From an uncultured Prochlorococcus sp. (lineage in GTDB: Bacteria > Cyanobacteriota > Cyanobacteriia > PCC-6307 > Cyanobiaceae), in NCBI GenBank assembly GCA_902617605.1, contig CACMXO010000001.1, positions 124,001-188,000 of the forward strand: a stretch of DNA of 64,000 bases, given 5' to 3'. The translations under genes were made by a program, and so were the position numbers. The notes below the pieces were generated by a model that made no database searches, was not told the DNA's origin, and was given only the letters and a program-made list of their open reading frames with translations. Position 1 is the first letter of the stretch. Each line of letters opens with the position of its first letter. This document shows positions 9,235 to 18,463 of this stretch, piece by piece.

Positions 9235-11991
9235 ATGACAGAGATGAATGATCAATTATCTTTAGAGAATTATTCACCTTTTGAAGTAGAGAAAAAGTGG
9301 CAAGAAAAATGGGAAAGTCTAAAGGCTTTTAGCCCGAACCCTGAGGATGATGGGGAGCCTTTTTGTGTTGTTATTCCGCCACCAAATGTAACTGGATCTT
9401 TGCACATGGGGCATGCATTTAATACGGCTTTGATAGATGTTGTAGTGCGTTTTCAAAGACTTTTAGGTAAGAATGTTTTGTGTTTACCGGGAACTGATCA
9501 TGCTTCAATAGCTGTTCAAACTATTCTCGAAAAACAATTAAAAAGTGAAGGTAAAACAAGCGAGGATATTGGAAGAGATGAATTTCTTAAAAGAGCATGG
9601 AACTGGAAAGAACAAAGTGGTGGAAGAATAGTTTCTCAATTAAAAAGGATAGGATATTCAGTTGACTGGACTAGAGAAAGATTTACTCTTGATCAAAAAT
9701 TAAATGAAGCAGTTATTGAGGCTTTTAATATTCTCTATAAAAAGAATTTAATTTATAGAGGCGAATATTTGGTTAATTGGTGCCCTGAATCTCAATCTGC
9801 CGTAAGTGATCTTGAAGTTGAAATGCAAGAAGTAAATGGTCACTTATGGCATTTTAAATACCCTTTAATTTCTGAAAGTGGTGAACATTTAGATAAGTAC
9901 TTAGAAGTTGCAACAACAAGACCAGAGACTCTTTTGGGTGATACTGCTGTGGCAGTCAATCCCAATGATGATAGATATAAAGAATTTATTGGTGTCAAAG
10001 TAAAAGTTCCTTTCGTTGATAGAGAAATACCTATTATCGCTGATTCACATGTTGATAAAGATTTTGGTACGGGTTGTGTGAAGGTTACTCCAGCCCATGA
10101 TCCAAATGATTTTGCGATAGGAAAAAGGCATAATTTAAAACAGATTAATGTAATGAACAAAGATGGAACTTTAAATATTAATGCAGGTATTTTTCAAAAC
10201 TTAGATAGATATGAGGCTAGAAAGAAAATTATCAAAGAATTGGATAACTTAGGCCTTTTGACAAAGATAGAGGATTATAAACATACTGTTCCTTTTTCTG
10301 ATAGAGGAAAGGTGCCAATTGAACCTTTATTGTCAACACAATGGTTTTTGAAAATGGATGATATATCACAAGGATGTCTTAATGAAATTGATTCTAAAAA
10401 ACCATCGTTTATTCCTCCACGCTGGGAGAAAGTTTATAAGGATTGGTTAGAGAATATTAATGATTGGTGTATCAGTCGGCAATTGTGGTGGGGGCACCAA
10501 ATACCAGCCTGGTATGTTTTAGATGAATCTCAAGACTCAATAGAACAAAATACTCCATATATCGTTGCAAGAAATGAAGAGGATGCCTTAATCGAAGCTA
10601 ATAAAAAATTTGGATTAAATATTAAATTGGTTCGTGATAAAGATGTTTTGGATACATGGTTTTCGAGTGGTTTATGGCCTTTTTCAACCCTTGGTTGGCC
10701 AAATACAAATGATCCGGATTTTAAAAAATGGTATCCAAATAGTGTTCTTGTTACTGGTTTCGATATTATTTTCTTCTGGGTGGCAAGAATGACAATGATG
10801 GGGAATACTTTTACAAATAATATTCCTTTTAAGGATGTTTATATTCATGGTCTAGTTCGAGATGAAAACAATAAAAAAATGAGTAAAAGTTCAGGTAATG
10901 GTATTGATCCAATACTATTAATTGATAAATATGGTTCTGATGCTCTACGATTTGCTTTAATTCGAGAAGTTGCAGGCGCTGGACAAGATATCCGGCTTGA
11001 TTTTGATAGGAAAAAAGATACGTCTTCAACTGTTGAAGCTTCAAGAAATTTTGCGAATAAATTATGGAATGCAACTAAATTTGTGTTAATTAATAAAAGT
11101 TCTAATAATAATTATTCGCTTAATGAGAGTGATGAAACTTCTTTAGAGTTATGTGATAAGTGGATTTTATCAAAATTGAATCAGGTAAATATAAAAGTAG
11201 CTGCTTTGTTGAAAGAATATAAATTGGGAGAATCTGCGAAACTTCTATATGAATTTACGTGGAATGATTTTTGTGACTGGTATGTAGAATTTGCTAAACA
11301 AAGGTTTAATAATAAAGAGACTCAAAATAGACAAATATCTGAAAAAGTTTTAAAAAAAGTGCTCAATGATATTTTGGTAATGATTCATCCTTTTATGCCG
11401 CACATTACTGAGGAACTTTGGCATGTGCTGCAACTAAAACCAGATAATGTATTATTATCTCTTCAAAAATGGCCAATTCACGAAAATAAATTTGTTGACA
11501 ATAAGCTTGATAATTCCTTTCAGCAACTCTTTGAAATTATTAGGCTGATTAGAAATTTGAGAGCTGAATTAGGTCTTAAGCCATCAGAAAAAGGTCCTGT
11601 ATATTTAATTTCAGATAATGATGAATTGATTGATTTTTTAAAAACTTTAGTTGATGATATTCAAACCTTAACTAAATCTTCTGAAGTATTTATTTTTAAA
11701 ACTAATGCTGTTGATAAAAAAGAGTTTGCTAAATCTTTTTCCGGGATAATTAGTGATTTAGAGGTTTACTTACCTTTTCAGGATTTTGTAAATATAGATG
11801 TATTAAAGGAAAGGTTAACCAAGGATTTAAAAAAGGTGACTATTGAATTAGAAAATTTAAATAAGAGATTATCTAATAAAAATTTTGTTGATAAGGCTCC
11901 AAAAGATATTGTTGACGAATGCAGATTTAAATTAAATGAGGGTTCTGTACAAAAGGAAAGAATTACTAAAAAACTCGAACTTTTGAATTGA
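9235..11991 (+). CDS. valS: valyl-tRNA synthetase
   Basis: A class I synthetase of 918 residues from the ATG at 9235; TTG at 9229 and a further ATG at 9244 are alternatives. The HIGH-type motif is HMGHAFN, and the second signature is KMSKSSGN. Editing-domain features (TTRPETLLGDTAVAVNP) lie around residues 220-240. The C-terminus has the valyl coiled-coil arm, rich in Lys, Glu and Leu. Length fits ValRS. It lies about 450 bases after a tRNA-Val gene. Confidence 0.97.
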   Translation: MTEMNDQLSLENYSPFEVEKKWQEKWESLKAFSPNPEDDGEPFCVVIPPPNVTGSLHMGHAFNTALIDVVVRFQRLLGKNVLCLPGTDHASIAVQTILEKQLKSEGKTSEDIGRDEFLKRAWNWKEQSGGRIVSQLKRIGYSVDWTRERFTLDQKLNEAVIEAFNILYKKNLIYRGEYLVNWCPESQSAVSDLEVEMQEVNGHLWHFKYPLISESGEHLDKYLEVATTRPETLLGDTAVAVNPNDDRYKEFIGVKVKVPFVDREIPIIADSHVDKDFGTGCVKVTPAHDPNDFAIGKRHNLKQINVMNKDGTLNINAGIFQNLDRYEARKKIIKELDNLGLLTKIEDYKHTVPFSDRGKVPIEPLLSTQWFLKMDDISQGCLNEIDSKKPSFIPPRWEKVYKDWLENINDWCISRQLWWGHQIPAWYVLDESQDSIEQNTPYIVARNEEDALIEANKKFGLNIKLVRDKDVLDTWFSSGLWPFSTLGWPNTNDPDFKKWYPNSVLVTGFDIIFFWVARMTMMGNTFTNNIPFKDVYIHGLVRDENNKKMSKSSGNGIDPILLIDKYGSDALRFALIREVAGAGQDIRLDFDRKKDTSSTVEASRNFANKLWNATKFVLINKSSNNNYSLNESDETSLELCDKWILSKLNQVNIKVAALLKEYKLGESAKLLYEFTWNDFCDWYVEFAKQRFNNKETQNRQISEKVLKKVLNDILVMIHPFMPHITEELWHVLQLKPDNVLLSLQKWPIHENKFVDNKLDNSFQQLFEIIRLIRNLRAELGLKPSEKGPVYLISDNDELIDFLKTLVDDIQTLTKSSEVFIFKTNAVDKKEFAKSFSGIISDLEVYLPFQDFVNIDVLKERLTKDLKKVTIELENLNKRLSNKNFVDKAPKDIVDECRFKLNEGSVQKERITKKLELLN

Positions 11992-11993
11992 GA

Positions 11994-12590
11994 ATGAATA
12001 TATTTCTTGAAAATATTTATAATTTGTCTTTTTTTTTTAATACTGGTTTTGGTATTTTTTCGTTTGTTTGTATTTATATTTTAATTGTTTTATTAATACT
12101 TCCAGCCTCTTGGTTATCTCTATTATCAGGTTTTTTATATGGCTCATATTTAGGATCAATTATCGTTTTCATTTCCGCTTCCATAGGAGCATCAGTTGCT
12201 TTTTTTGTATCAAAAAGTTTTTTTGCAAGAAAGCTAAAAAATCTTTTTAGTCATTATCCAAAATTAAGTGTCATGGAAAAAGTAGTAGAAAAAGGCGGAC
12301 TTAAATTAATTTTTTTAGCGAGATTATCGCCGATATTTCCCTTCAGTATTCTTAATTATTTTTATGGTTTGAATAATGTTAAATTTAGAGATTTCGCTCT
12401 TGGACTTCTTGGAATAATTCCAGGAACTTTTCTTTATTGCTCAATAGGTAGTTTGGCAAAAAGTATTCAGGAGTTAAAAAATGTGCAATCACCAAATAAT
12501 TTGTATATTACTAGCATTGGAATTATTTCAACTTTTTTAGTTGTATATTTCTCGGCTAAATACTCCAGGGAATATTTTGAAAAATCTTAA
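11994..12590 (+). CDS. TVP38/TMEM64 family (VTT domain) membrane protein
   Basis: A 198-residue integral membrane protein with several hydrophobic segments. The core with LPASWLSLLSGFLYG and the later ARLSPIFPFSILNYFYG is characteristic of the TVP38/TMEM64/DedA-like group, whose members are implicated in lipid handling or transport. The exact function here is unknown. I chose the ATG at 11994; a TTG at 11988 in the same frame would overlap the valS stop. It starts 2 bases after valS, so it is probably co-transcribed with it. Confidence 0.82.
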   Translation: MNIFLENIYNLSFFFNTGFGIFSFVCIYILIVLLILPASWLSLLSGFLYGSYLGSIIVFISASIGASVAFFVSKSFFARKLKNLFSHYPKLSVMEKVVEKGGLKLIFLARLSPIFPFSILNYFYGLNNVKFRDFALGLLGIIPGTFLYCSIGSLAKSIQELKNVQSPNNLYITSIGIISTFLVVYFSAKYSREYFEKS

Positions 12591-12634
12591 GAATTTACTC
12601 TTTAATATTCCAATCTCTAATTGATGCAATTAAG

Positions 12635-12790
12635 ATGAACCACAAAAGCCTTAATTTACCTAGTAATGATTTGTTGGCCTCTAATTTGATATATTTTGCC
12701 TGTCCACAAGGTGTTTTTATGAAGTTGAAAACTGTTTTCTTCGTCATAAGTCTCTCAAAAAGTCCTGATAATTGTTCTTATATTTTATAG
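12635..12790 (+). CDS. possible small ORF, 51 residues, unknown
   Basis: The largest gap in the window (12591-12861) contains one ATG-to-TAG frame of 51 codons. The product has a hydrophobic middle with two cysteines (around residues 23 and 47) and one short hydrophobic stretch (LKTVFFVISL). I recognise no family. It could be a small membrane protein, a gene remnant or chance. No Shine-Dalgarno is evident. The rest of this gap shows no tRNA and no clear terminator. Confidence 0.22.
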   Translation: MNHKSLNLPSNDLLASNLIYFACPQGVFMKLKTVFFVISLSKSPDNCSYIL

Positions 12791-12861
12791 CCAAGATTTT
12801 TATTTTTTTATTTAAAAACCACATTTTTCTTTGACTACTTTGTTGAATATTTTTTTAAATT

Positions 12862-14190
12862 TTAAACTTTTTCTCCATCTTTAGATCCTCTAAAGCATTT
12901 AAATCTAGGAAACCTAAGACTAAAAGTCACTGCATCCTTTGACTTGGTTTTTGCATCAGCTCTGATTTCTACAAGTTGACCAACGAGATGATTACGTTTT
13001 GACCAATATTCTTCACGTTGAATATCACTAAATCCGCTTCCGCAACTAAGACTGTATTCATACCCATCATCTTCGCCTTCTACCAGGATTGCTCCCAGTC
13101 TCCCTTTGTTGCGACCTGTACCTTCCTCAACCGATACAACTTTTAAAGTTACTTCAATGAAAGGTTTTGCTTTTAACCAACTGTGTGTTCTTTTACATTC
13201 ATACATAGCATTAGGATCTTTAATCATTACTCCTTCATACCCACCTTCCACAGCAGATTTATTCAGCTCTACAAATCTTTTTTGTCCTTCACTAGTGTCT
13301 AGATCTACATTTTCCCATTCAAGTGTTTGTATATGTTTTAGAAACATAGAATGTTTTGCTACCCATTCTTTTACTAATAAACTTCTTTTTTTTTGACTAG
13401 TGTTCCATCTCCCTTTTTGAAAGTTCTCAAGGGGACATAAGTCAAATAGGTGGAGAACTGCGTCTTTGGTTTGTTTACCATCTTTTCTATGTACCTGTTT
13501 CATTAAATCTTGAAAGTTAGCACTCATCACTTCACCATCGAGTACTAAGTCATAAGGTGCTGGGTTTTCTTTTAAGGCGTTTTCTATTTCTGAGATAATA
13601 TGACCAAAATTATGAAATTGTTTCCCATTACGAGAAAACATTTCTACTTTATTTTGTCTAATAATAGTTATGACGCGTACACCATCTAATTTGATTTCAA
13701 TTTGCTTTTTTCCTATCATTTTTTTTTCATGATTTGCACTGTCATGAGCTAAAGGACAAGTAAAAATAGGAATAGAATATTTGGGAAATTTATTTGCTAT
13801 CTTGTTGATTGTTTTTTCAGATACACCACATCTAAGATCTTTAATTAAAACTCGTCTATAAAATCCGTTCCACTCTTCTTTTGTTGCAGATTCCATAGCC
13901 GTATGAATTGCATCGCGAGCAGCGTGTCCAGTAAGTTCTCTTTGAATAAGCTTATTGGCTAATTTTCTAAAATCTTCCCATAAAAAATTTTGACTTTTTT
14001 CAGTCTCTTTCTCAGGGACAATTTTTACACCAAAAGTTACTAATGGATCAAGTGCCATTCGTACACCTTCAAAAAAATCATCTAGACCTTCTTCCATTGC
14101 TTCTGAGATGATTCTTTCTTTATCTAATCTGCTTGGGTGTAATTCTAATTGATGTATTATTTCTTCTTTAAACAATTCTTTTTGCCTCAC
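12862..14190 (-). CDS. ATP-dependent DNA ligase (phage/eukaryote type)
   Basis: This 442-residue enzyme has an N-terminal helical domain like DNA_ligase_A_N (about 1-145, including LIKDLRCGVSEKTINK). The adenylation domain has the KxDG nucleophile K167 in IKLDGVR, then motif III near LDGEVM, motif IV EGVMIKD and motif V LKAKPF. A C-terminal OB domain follows. Bacteria normally seal DNA with NAD-dependent LigA, so this is an extra ligase, perhaps for repair or of phage origin. No Ku, primase or nuclease partner is adjacent. It starts 9 bases after a small membrane-anchored gene. Confidence 0.92.
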   Translation of the reverse strand: MRQKELFKEEIIHQLELHPSRLDKERIISEAMEEGLDDFFEGVRMALDPLVTFGVKIVPEKETEKSQNFLWEDFRKLANKLIQRELTGHAARDAIHTAMESATKEEWNGFYRRVLIKDLRCGVSEKTINKIANKFPKYSIPIFTCPLAHDSANHEKKMIGKKQIEIKLDGVRVITIIRQNKVEMFSRNGKQFHNFGHIISEIENALKENPAPYDLVLDGEVMSANFQDLMKQVHRKDGKQTKDAVLHLFDLCPLENFQKGRWNTSQKKRSLLVKEWVAKHSMFLKHIQTLEWENVDLDTSEGQKRFVELNKSAVEGGYEGVMIKDPNAMYECKRTHSWLKAKPFIEVTLKVVSVEEGTGRNKGRLGAILVEGEDDGYEYSLSCGSGFSDIQREEYWSKRNHLVGQLVEIRADAKTKSKDAVTFSLRFPRFKCFRGSKDGEKV

Positions 14191-14199
14191 AAGAAATTA

Positions 14200-14619
14200 T
14201 TAATTCACTTTAGCTATTCTGTCTATTTTCCAATCATTGTCAGTTTTTGCAAAAGTAAAATCTAATGGGAGCTCATCTTGTTTGTCTTCTGATTTTAAAT
14301 TCAAAGTTATTATGATTTGATCTTCTTGGACTCTAGGTCTTCCTGATTTTAAATTTCTGTATTTATTGAGATTTAAACTAGCTAAAAATTTAAGAAAGTC
14401 TTGTCGTTTTACATGAGTTTTATAAGTTTTTGTAGTTAAACCATAAGCTGCATCAATTCTGCCAGCAGCTATTTGATCGAAAAACTTTCTTACTAATGGA
14501 TTAATTCCTCTGGCGCTTATAACTAATTTGACTGCATTAAAAGTCCAAAAAGAAACTAGTACAGCTCCGCCAACTAATAATGCTTTAATTCCGATATCTT
14601 TAACTAGTGTTGCATCCAT
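14200..14619 (-). CDS. conserved hypothetical, membrane-anchored small domain
   Basis: A 139-residue protein of unknown function. A single hydrophobic segment (about residues 12-31, ALLVGGAVLVSFWTFNAV) is followed by a soluble domain with the look of a DUF4864 or NTF2-like fold (FFDQIAAGRIDAAYGLTTK, then LDFTFAKTDNDWKIDRIAKV). The fold guess comes from pattern alone. It lies 9 bases upstream of the DNA ligase on the same strand and divergent from the SprT gene, so it is probably co-transcribed with the ligase. No functional link is evident. Confidence 0.7.
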   Translation of the reverse strand: MDATLVKDIGIKALLVGGAVLVSFWTFNAVKLVISARGINPLVRKFFDQIAAGRIDAAYGLTTKTYKTHVKRQDFLKFLASLNLNKYRNLKSGRPRVQEDQIIITLNLKSEDKQDELPLDFTFAKTDNDWKIDRIAKVN

Positions 14620-14704
14620 GTTAATTTAAGTTTTTTTTTACTTTAAGAAAAGAAATCGTTTTTGATGGCTTTTTTTGTCAAAATAATATTAATTTTAATC
14701 CATA

Positions 14705-15232
14705 ATGCCTGTAATTCCTCTTTTACCCTTATTTCATAGATTTAATAGCCAATATTTTGAAAATTCTTTAACGGTTAATAATCACCCTTTAGTAAAAGTT
14801 AGATGGAGTGATAATAGATTAAAAACTACTGCTGGTTTTTATAAAAGAAAACGTATTAATGGTTTTATAGATTCTGAAATTATCTTATCGAAACCTATCT
14901 TGAGTAAATTATCCACTAGTGAAATAAACAGTACTTTATGTCATGAAATGATTCATGCATGGGTAGATAGGATATTAAAGAAAAATGAGATACATGGTCC
15001 ACATTTTCTAGAAAAGATGCATGAAATTAATTTAAAAGAGAAGAATTTTCAAATTTCTGTAAGGCACTCATTTCCTATAGAAAGGAGAGAATTAAAATAT
15101 ATAGGAACTTGTCAACATTGTGGTGAGAAATTTTTTTATAGAAAAAGAATAAAGAATATAGCCTGTAAAAAATGTTGTGTAAATTTCTTTAATGGATCAT
15201 GGAATAAAAAGTGTTTAATTTTGTTTGATTAG
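14705..15232 (+). CDS. SprT-like zinc metalloprotease
   Basis: A 175-residue protein with the metalloprotease motif H80-E81-M-I-H84, a further candidate zinc ligand H100 in HGPHF, and a C-terminal zinc ribbon (CQHCGEKFF then CKKCC). This layout matches the SprT family, whose eukaryotic relatives (Spartan) degrade DNA-protein crosslinks; the bacterial role is less clear. It is divergent from the ligase pair across an 85-base gap. The start ATG at 14705 is the first in frame. Confidence 0.88.
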   Translation: MPVIPLLPLFHRFNSQYFENSLTVNNHPLVKVRWSDNRLKTTAGFYKRKRINGFIDSEIILSKPILSKLSTSEINSTLCHEMIHAWVDRILKKNEIHGPHFLEKMHEINLKEKNFQISVRHSFPIERRELKYIGTCQHCGEKFFYRKRIKNIACKKCCVNFFNGSWNKKCLILFD

Positions 15233-15316
15233 AAATAATTAGATGTGTTTTTGTTTCTATCTTTGGAATTATTTATTTTTTTAATGTAATTTATATTTTA
15301 AAAAGAACAATAATTT

Positions 15317-15880
15317 ATGGATTCAAGGAGAATTAGAAATCTTAGAAATAGTTTTGATAGAAATATTGTTGATAAACAAGTTGATAAAATTTTTGAAACT
15401 GGAAGACAATTCGTTGATGGAGTATCTGGTGCTAGGCCAGGTAAAAGAAGGAACTCGGATTTTCAAGGAATAACAAGTAAGAGTGTTAAAAAAGTAGGAA
15501 GATGGGTATCTGAAAAAGTGGATTTATTTTTTGATGAAGAAAATGATGATTGGAATGATGAGAATTTTTACGATGATCAAAGCGATATTAAGACATTTTC
15601 CAGAGAATCAAATTCTTATGAATCTACTACACAGTATTCAAAAAGACCTTTACAAGCAATATCTTTAAGGCACTCAAAAAATTTACAGACAACTGATCAA
15701 AAAAAATTACCTTACGTGAAAGAGAGTAAGGACGAAGATTGGCCAGATGAAATCGATTTCAAAGTTGAAAGATGGCAAAGAGCCTCAGAAAATGAGAATA
15801 ATACTTCGAGAGATCAATCAATCCAACAAGTTCAATCAAAATCAAGAAATCTTCCCAGATCAAGAAGAAGAAGAGTATAG
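15317..15880 (+). CDS. unknown highly charged protein
   Basis: A 187-residue protein that I do not recognise. The N-terminal half is basic and helical in character (RRIRNLRNSFDRN, then VKKVGRWVSEKVDLFF), the middle is acidic (DEENDDWNDENF), and the tail is strongly basic (RSRRRRV). It has no signal peptide or membrane segment. The composition would suit nucleic-acid or ribonucleoprotein contact, but that is only a guess. The last 21 bases overlap the convergent chorismate lyase gene. The clean frame and ATG start support a real gene. Confidence 0.7.
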   Translation: MDSRRIRNLRNSFDRNIVDKQVDKIFETGRQFVDGVSGARPGKRRNSDFQGITSKSVKKVGRWVSEKVDLFFDEENDDWNDENFYDDQSDIKTFSRESNSYESTTQYSKRPLQAISLRHSKNLQTTDQKKLPYVKESKDEDWPDEIDFKVERWQRASENENNTSRDQSIQQVQSKSRNLPRSRRRRV

Positions 15881-16402
15881 TTTGGTAAATTCTTCAATTC
15901 CTGAATAACCCAGTAAAGTTTCTAAATTTGGATTGAAAACTTCCCTTATAATTGTTAAGGGTTTTTTGTCTCGAAAAAATCTGTAATTTCTTGACCAGAA
16001 TGGACCTTTAAAGCGAAATTGATCTTCTAACCATTTTGCATTGACAAGTGAAATACGATCAACTTCTCTAAATAATTCTGATCTGTCTTGTGTCAAATTC
16101 TTCCAAATTGGCTCTTCTTTTGCTTTTAAATTTTCACTCACTTGATCTGCATTCCACCAACTTTCTGCCCATGCTAGGTTTTTATTATTGCTTTTGATCC
16201 ATACTTGTCTTCTAATTAAAGGGCCATTTAACTGATTCAATTCTATAGGTCCTTCTTGAGTGGATAGAGGATCTAATTGCATTGAAATTAATTTAATTTT
16301 TGTCTCTTGATTTGTTAAAAGCTGCAGATGTCTAGTTGGACTTCCATCCCCAAGCAGCATTAATTTCCATGGACCAGATATTTTTGGTAGTGAATTCTTC
16401 AC
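15860..16402 (-). CDS. chorismate lyase-like protein (UbiC/DUF98)
   Basis: Chorismate lyase releases pyruvate from chorismate to give 4-hydroxybenzoate, the plastoquinone ring precursor in cyanobacteria. The motif LLGDGSPTRHLQLLT (about 16-30), the RRQVW strand and the WAESWW turn fit the UbiC/DUF98 fold. The GTG at 16402 gives 180 residues. The frame stays open upstream to about 16485 with plausible residues (SPKILWEEKASNF) but no standard start, so the true N-terminus may be longer. It overlaps the convergent gene by 21 bases and lies 81 bases downstream of mnmG. Confidence 0.82.
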   Translation of the reverse strand: MKNSLPKISGPWKLMLLGDGSPTRHLQLLTNQETKIKLISMQLDPLSTQEGPIELNQLNGPLIRRQVWIKSNNKNLAWAESWWNADQVSENLKAKEEPIWKNLTQDRSELFREVDRISLVNAKWLEDQFRFKGPFWSRNYRFFRDKKPLTIIREVFNPNLETLLGYSGIEEFTKLYSSSS

Positions 16403-16483
16403 TAAAAAATTAGAGGCTTTTTCTTCCCATAAAATTTTTGGAGAGTTAAAAAGTTTATTTTTCAGTGCTCTGACGGAGTGCTT

Positions 16484-18451
16484 TTAAGATGATAACTTTT
16501 TTTCAGCAAAAATATTTGCTTTATCTTTTTTTATCTCTCTTATTTTTAGCCAAACAAGTAAAGCAGTTAAATCAGCTTTGCTAACCCCAGGAATTTTTGA
16601 AGCATCACCAAAATTTTTTGGCTTTAGCTTATTCAAATTTTCTCTAGCTTCTAAAGATAATGTATCTATCTTTTCGTAATTTATTTCTTGAGGCAAAGAT
16701 TTAGAGCTTTGACGATTTATTTGTTCAATGTTGTTTTTTTGTCTTTTAAGATAACCCTCGTATTTAATATCTATTTCAATACCTTCTTGTATTGAAGAAG
16801 CTATATTTTTTTCAGTCAAATTATATTTAATTAAATCTGAATAATGAAAGTTTGGTCTTTTTAAGAGTTCTTTCAAAGTTGTTGAGACTTTGATTTTTGA
16901 TCCCGTTGCTAATTCTATTTTTTTTGATATTTCATCCGTGTTTTTTAAACGAGTGTTTTTTAATCTTAATTTCTCTTCTTCAAAGAGTTTCATTTTTTCT
17001 TGATAGACCGACCATCTTTTCTCATCAATTAGCCCTATTTCATAACCTAATGGGGTTAATCGCCTATCTGCATTATCTCCTCTGAGGGTCAACCTGTATT
17101 CACTCCTACTAGTAAGAACTCTATATGGTTCTTTGAGATCTTTGGTAATTAAATCATTGATCATTGTTCCTATATAGCTGCTTTCTCTAGTGAAGATTAT
17201 TGGATCTTTTTTGTTTAGTTTTCTTGTCGCATTGACTCCGGCTACTAATCCTTGTGCTGCTGCTTCTTCATAACCAGTAGTTCCATTAATTTGTCCAGCG
17301 CTAAATAAATATTCAATTTCTTTCGTTTCGAGTGATGTTTGGAGTTGTGTTGCAGGTATATAGTCATACTCGACAGCATAAGCTGGTCGCAACATTTTAC
17401 ATTCATTTAATCCAGGTAAGGTTCTTAGAAGTTCTAATTGAATACTTTCAGGTAAACCTGTAGAGAATCCTTGAACATATATTTCAGGGGTATTAATTCC
17501 TTCTGGTTCTAAGAAAATTTGATGTGATTCTTTATCAGCAAATTTAACGATTTTATCTTCAATTGATGGACAATATCTTGGCCCCTTACTATCAATAAAA
17601 CCGCCGTAAATGGGTGTTAAATGTAAATTATCTCGAATTAGTTCGTGTGTTTTGGTTGTTGTTCTTGTGATATGACAACTAACTTGGGGCATATTATTTT
17701 TGATATCTGGATCAAACGAAAAATATTTATCTGCTGCAGTACTTGGTTGAATATCTAATTCATCAAAAATGATACTTCTTTTATCAACTCGTGCTGGAGT
17801 TCCTGTTTTTAAACGTTCTGTTTTGATACCAATTTCGTGTAAATTTTGAGTAAGACCTTTTGCTGCTTGTTCGCCCGATCTACCAGCTGACATTGATTTA
17901 TTTCCTATCCATATTCTTCCTTCTAAGAACGTACCAGCCGTGATGATAACTGATCTTGCTGAATAATAACTACCAAAGAAAGTCCTTACACCTTTTATTC
18001 TTTTTTTTACGATTTTTTTTGAGTTCAATCCAATTTCTTCAGTTTTTCCGATATCTAGTTCAGTAATCATTGCTTCTTTTAATGATAAATTATCTGTATT
18101 TTGTAGTATTTCAATCATCTTTTTTGAGTATTCTCTTTTGTCTGTCTGAGCTCTTAATGCCCATACAGCTGGACCTCTACTTGCATTTAATATTCTTTTT
18201 TGTATAGCTGTCTCATCAGCTAATTTACCAATAATTCCACCTAATGCATCAACTTCATGTACCAACTGACTTTTTGCCGGGCCGCCAACAGCAGGGTTGC
18301 AAGGTTGCCAGGCAATCCTATCTAAATTGATTGTAAATAAGGCTGTAGAATATCCTAATTTTGCTGTTGTTATAGCGGCTTCGCATCCTGCATGTCCTCC
18401 ACCAATAACGATGACATCAAAAGATTCATTTGTTGAGTGATGATCTTGCAT
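16484..18451 (-). CDS. mnmG: tRNA uridine-5-carboxymethylaminomethyl modification enzyme MnmG (GidA)
   Basis: MnmG, with MnmE, modifies U34 of several tRNAs using FAD and methylene-tetrahydrofolate. The 655-residue protein starts with the FAD-binding [14 protein letters not shown] (about 14-27), continues with [13 protein letters not shown], and has the family region [17 protein letters not shown]. The C-terminal helical MnmE-binding domain is present ([17 protein letters not shown]). Length is normal. MnmE is not in the window. dnaB lies 12 bases upstream on the same strand. Confidence 0.97.
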   Translation of the reverse strand: MQDHHSTNESFDVIVIGGGHAGCEAAITTAKLGYSTALFTINLDRIAWQPCNPAVGGPAKSQLVHEVDALGGIIGKLADETAIQKRILNASRGPAVWALRAQTDKREYSKKMIEILQNTDNLSLKEAMITELDIGKTEEIGLNSKKIVKKRIKGVRTFFGSYYSARSVIITAGTFLEGRIWIGNKSMSAGRSGEQAAKGLTQNLHEIGIKTERLKTGTPARVDKRSIIFDELDIQPSTAADKYFSFDPDIKNNMPQVSCHITRTTTKTHELIRDNLHLTPIYGGFIDSKGPRYCPSIEDKIVKFADKESHQIFLEPEGINTPEIYVQGFSTGLPESIQLELLRTLPGLNECKMLRPAYAVEYDYIPATQLQTSLETKEIEYLFSAGQINGTTGYEEAAAQGLVAGVNATRKLNKKDPIIFTRESSYIGTMINDLITKDLKEPYRVLTSRSEYRLTLRGDNADRRLTPLGYEIGLIDEKRWSVYQEKMKLFEEEKLRLKNTRLKNTDEISKKIELATGSKIKVSTTLKELLKRPNFHYSDLIKYNLTEKNIASSIQEGIEIDIKYEGYLKRQKNNIEQINRQSSKSLPQEINYEKIDTLSLEARENLNKLKPKNFGDASKIPGVSKADLTALLVWLKIREIKKDKANIFAEKKLSS

Positions 18452-18463
18452 TTTAGGATCGAT

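Noticed and set aside
9840-10160. Antisense reading frames within valS and other long genes
   Set aside because: They lie wholly inside well-supported genes, lack family motifs and have unlikely composition for this organism.
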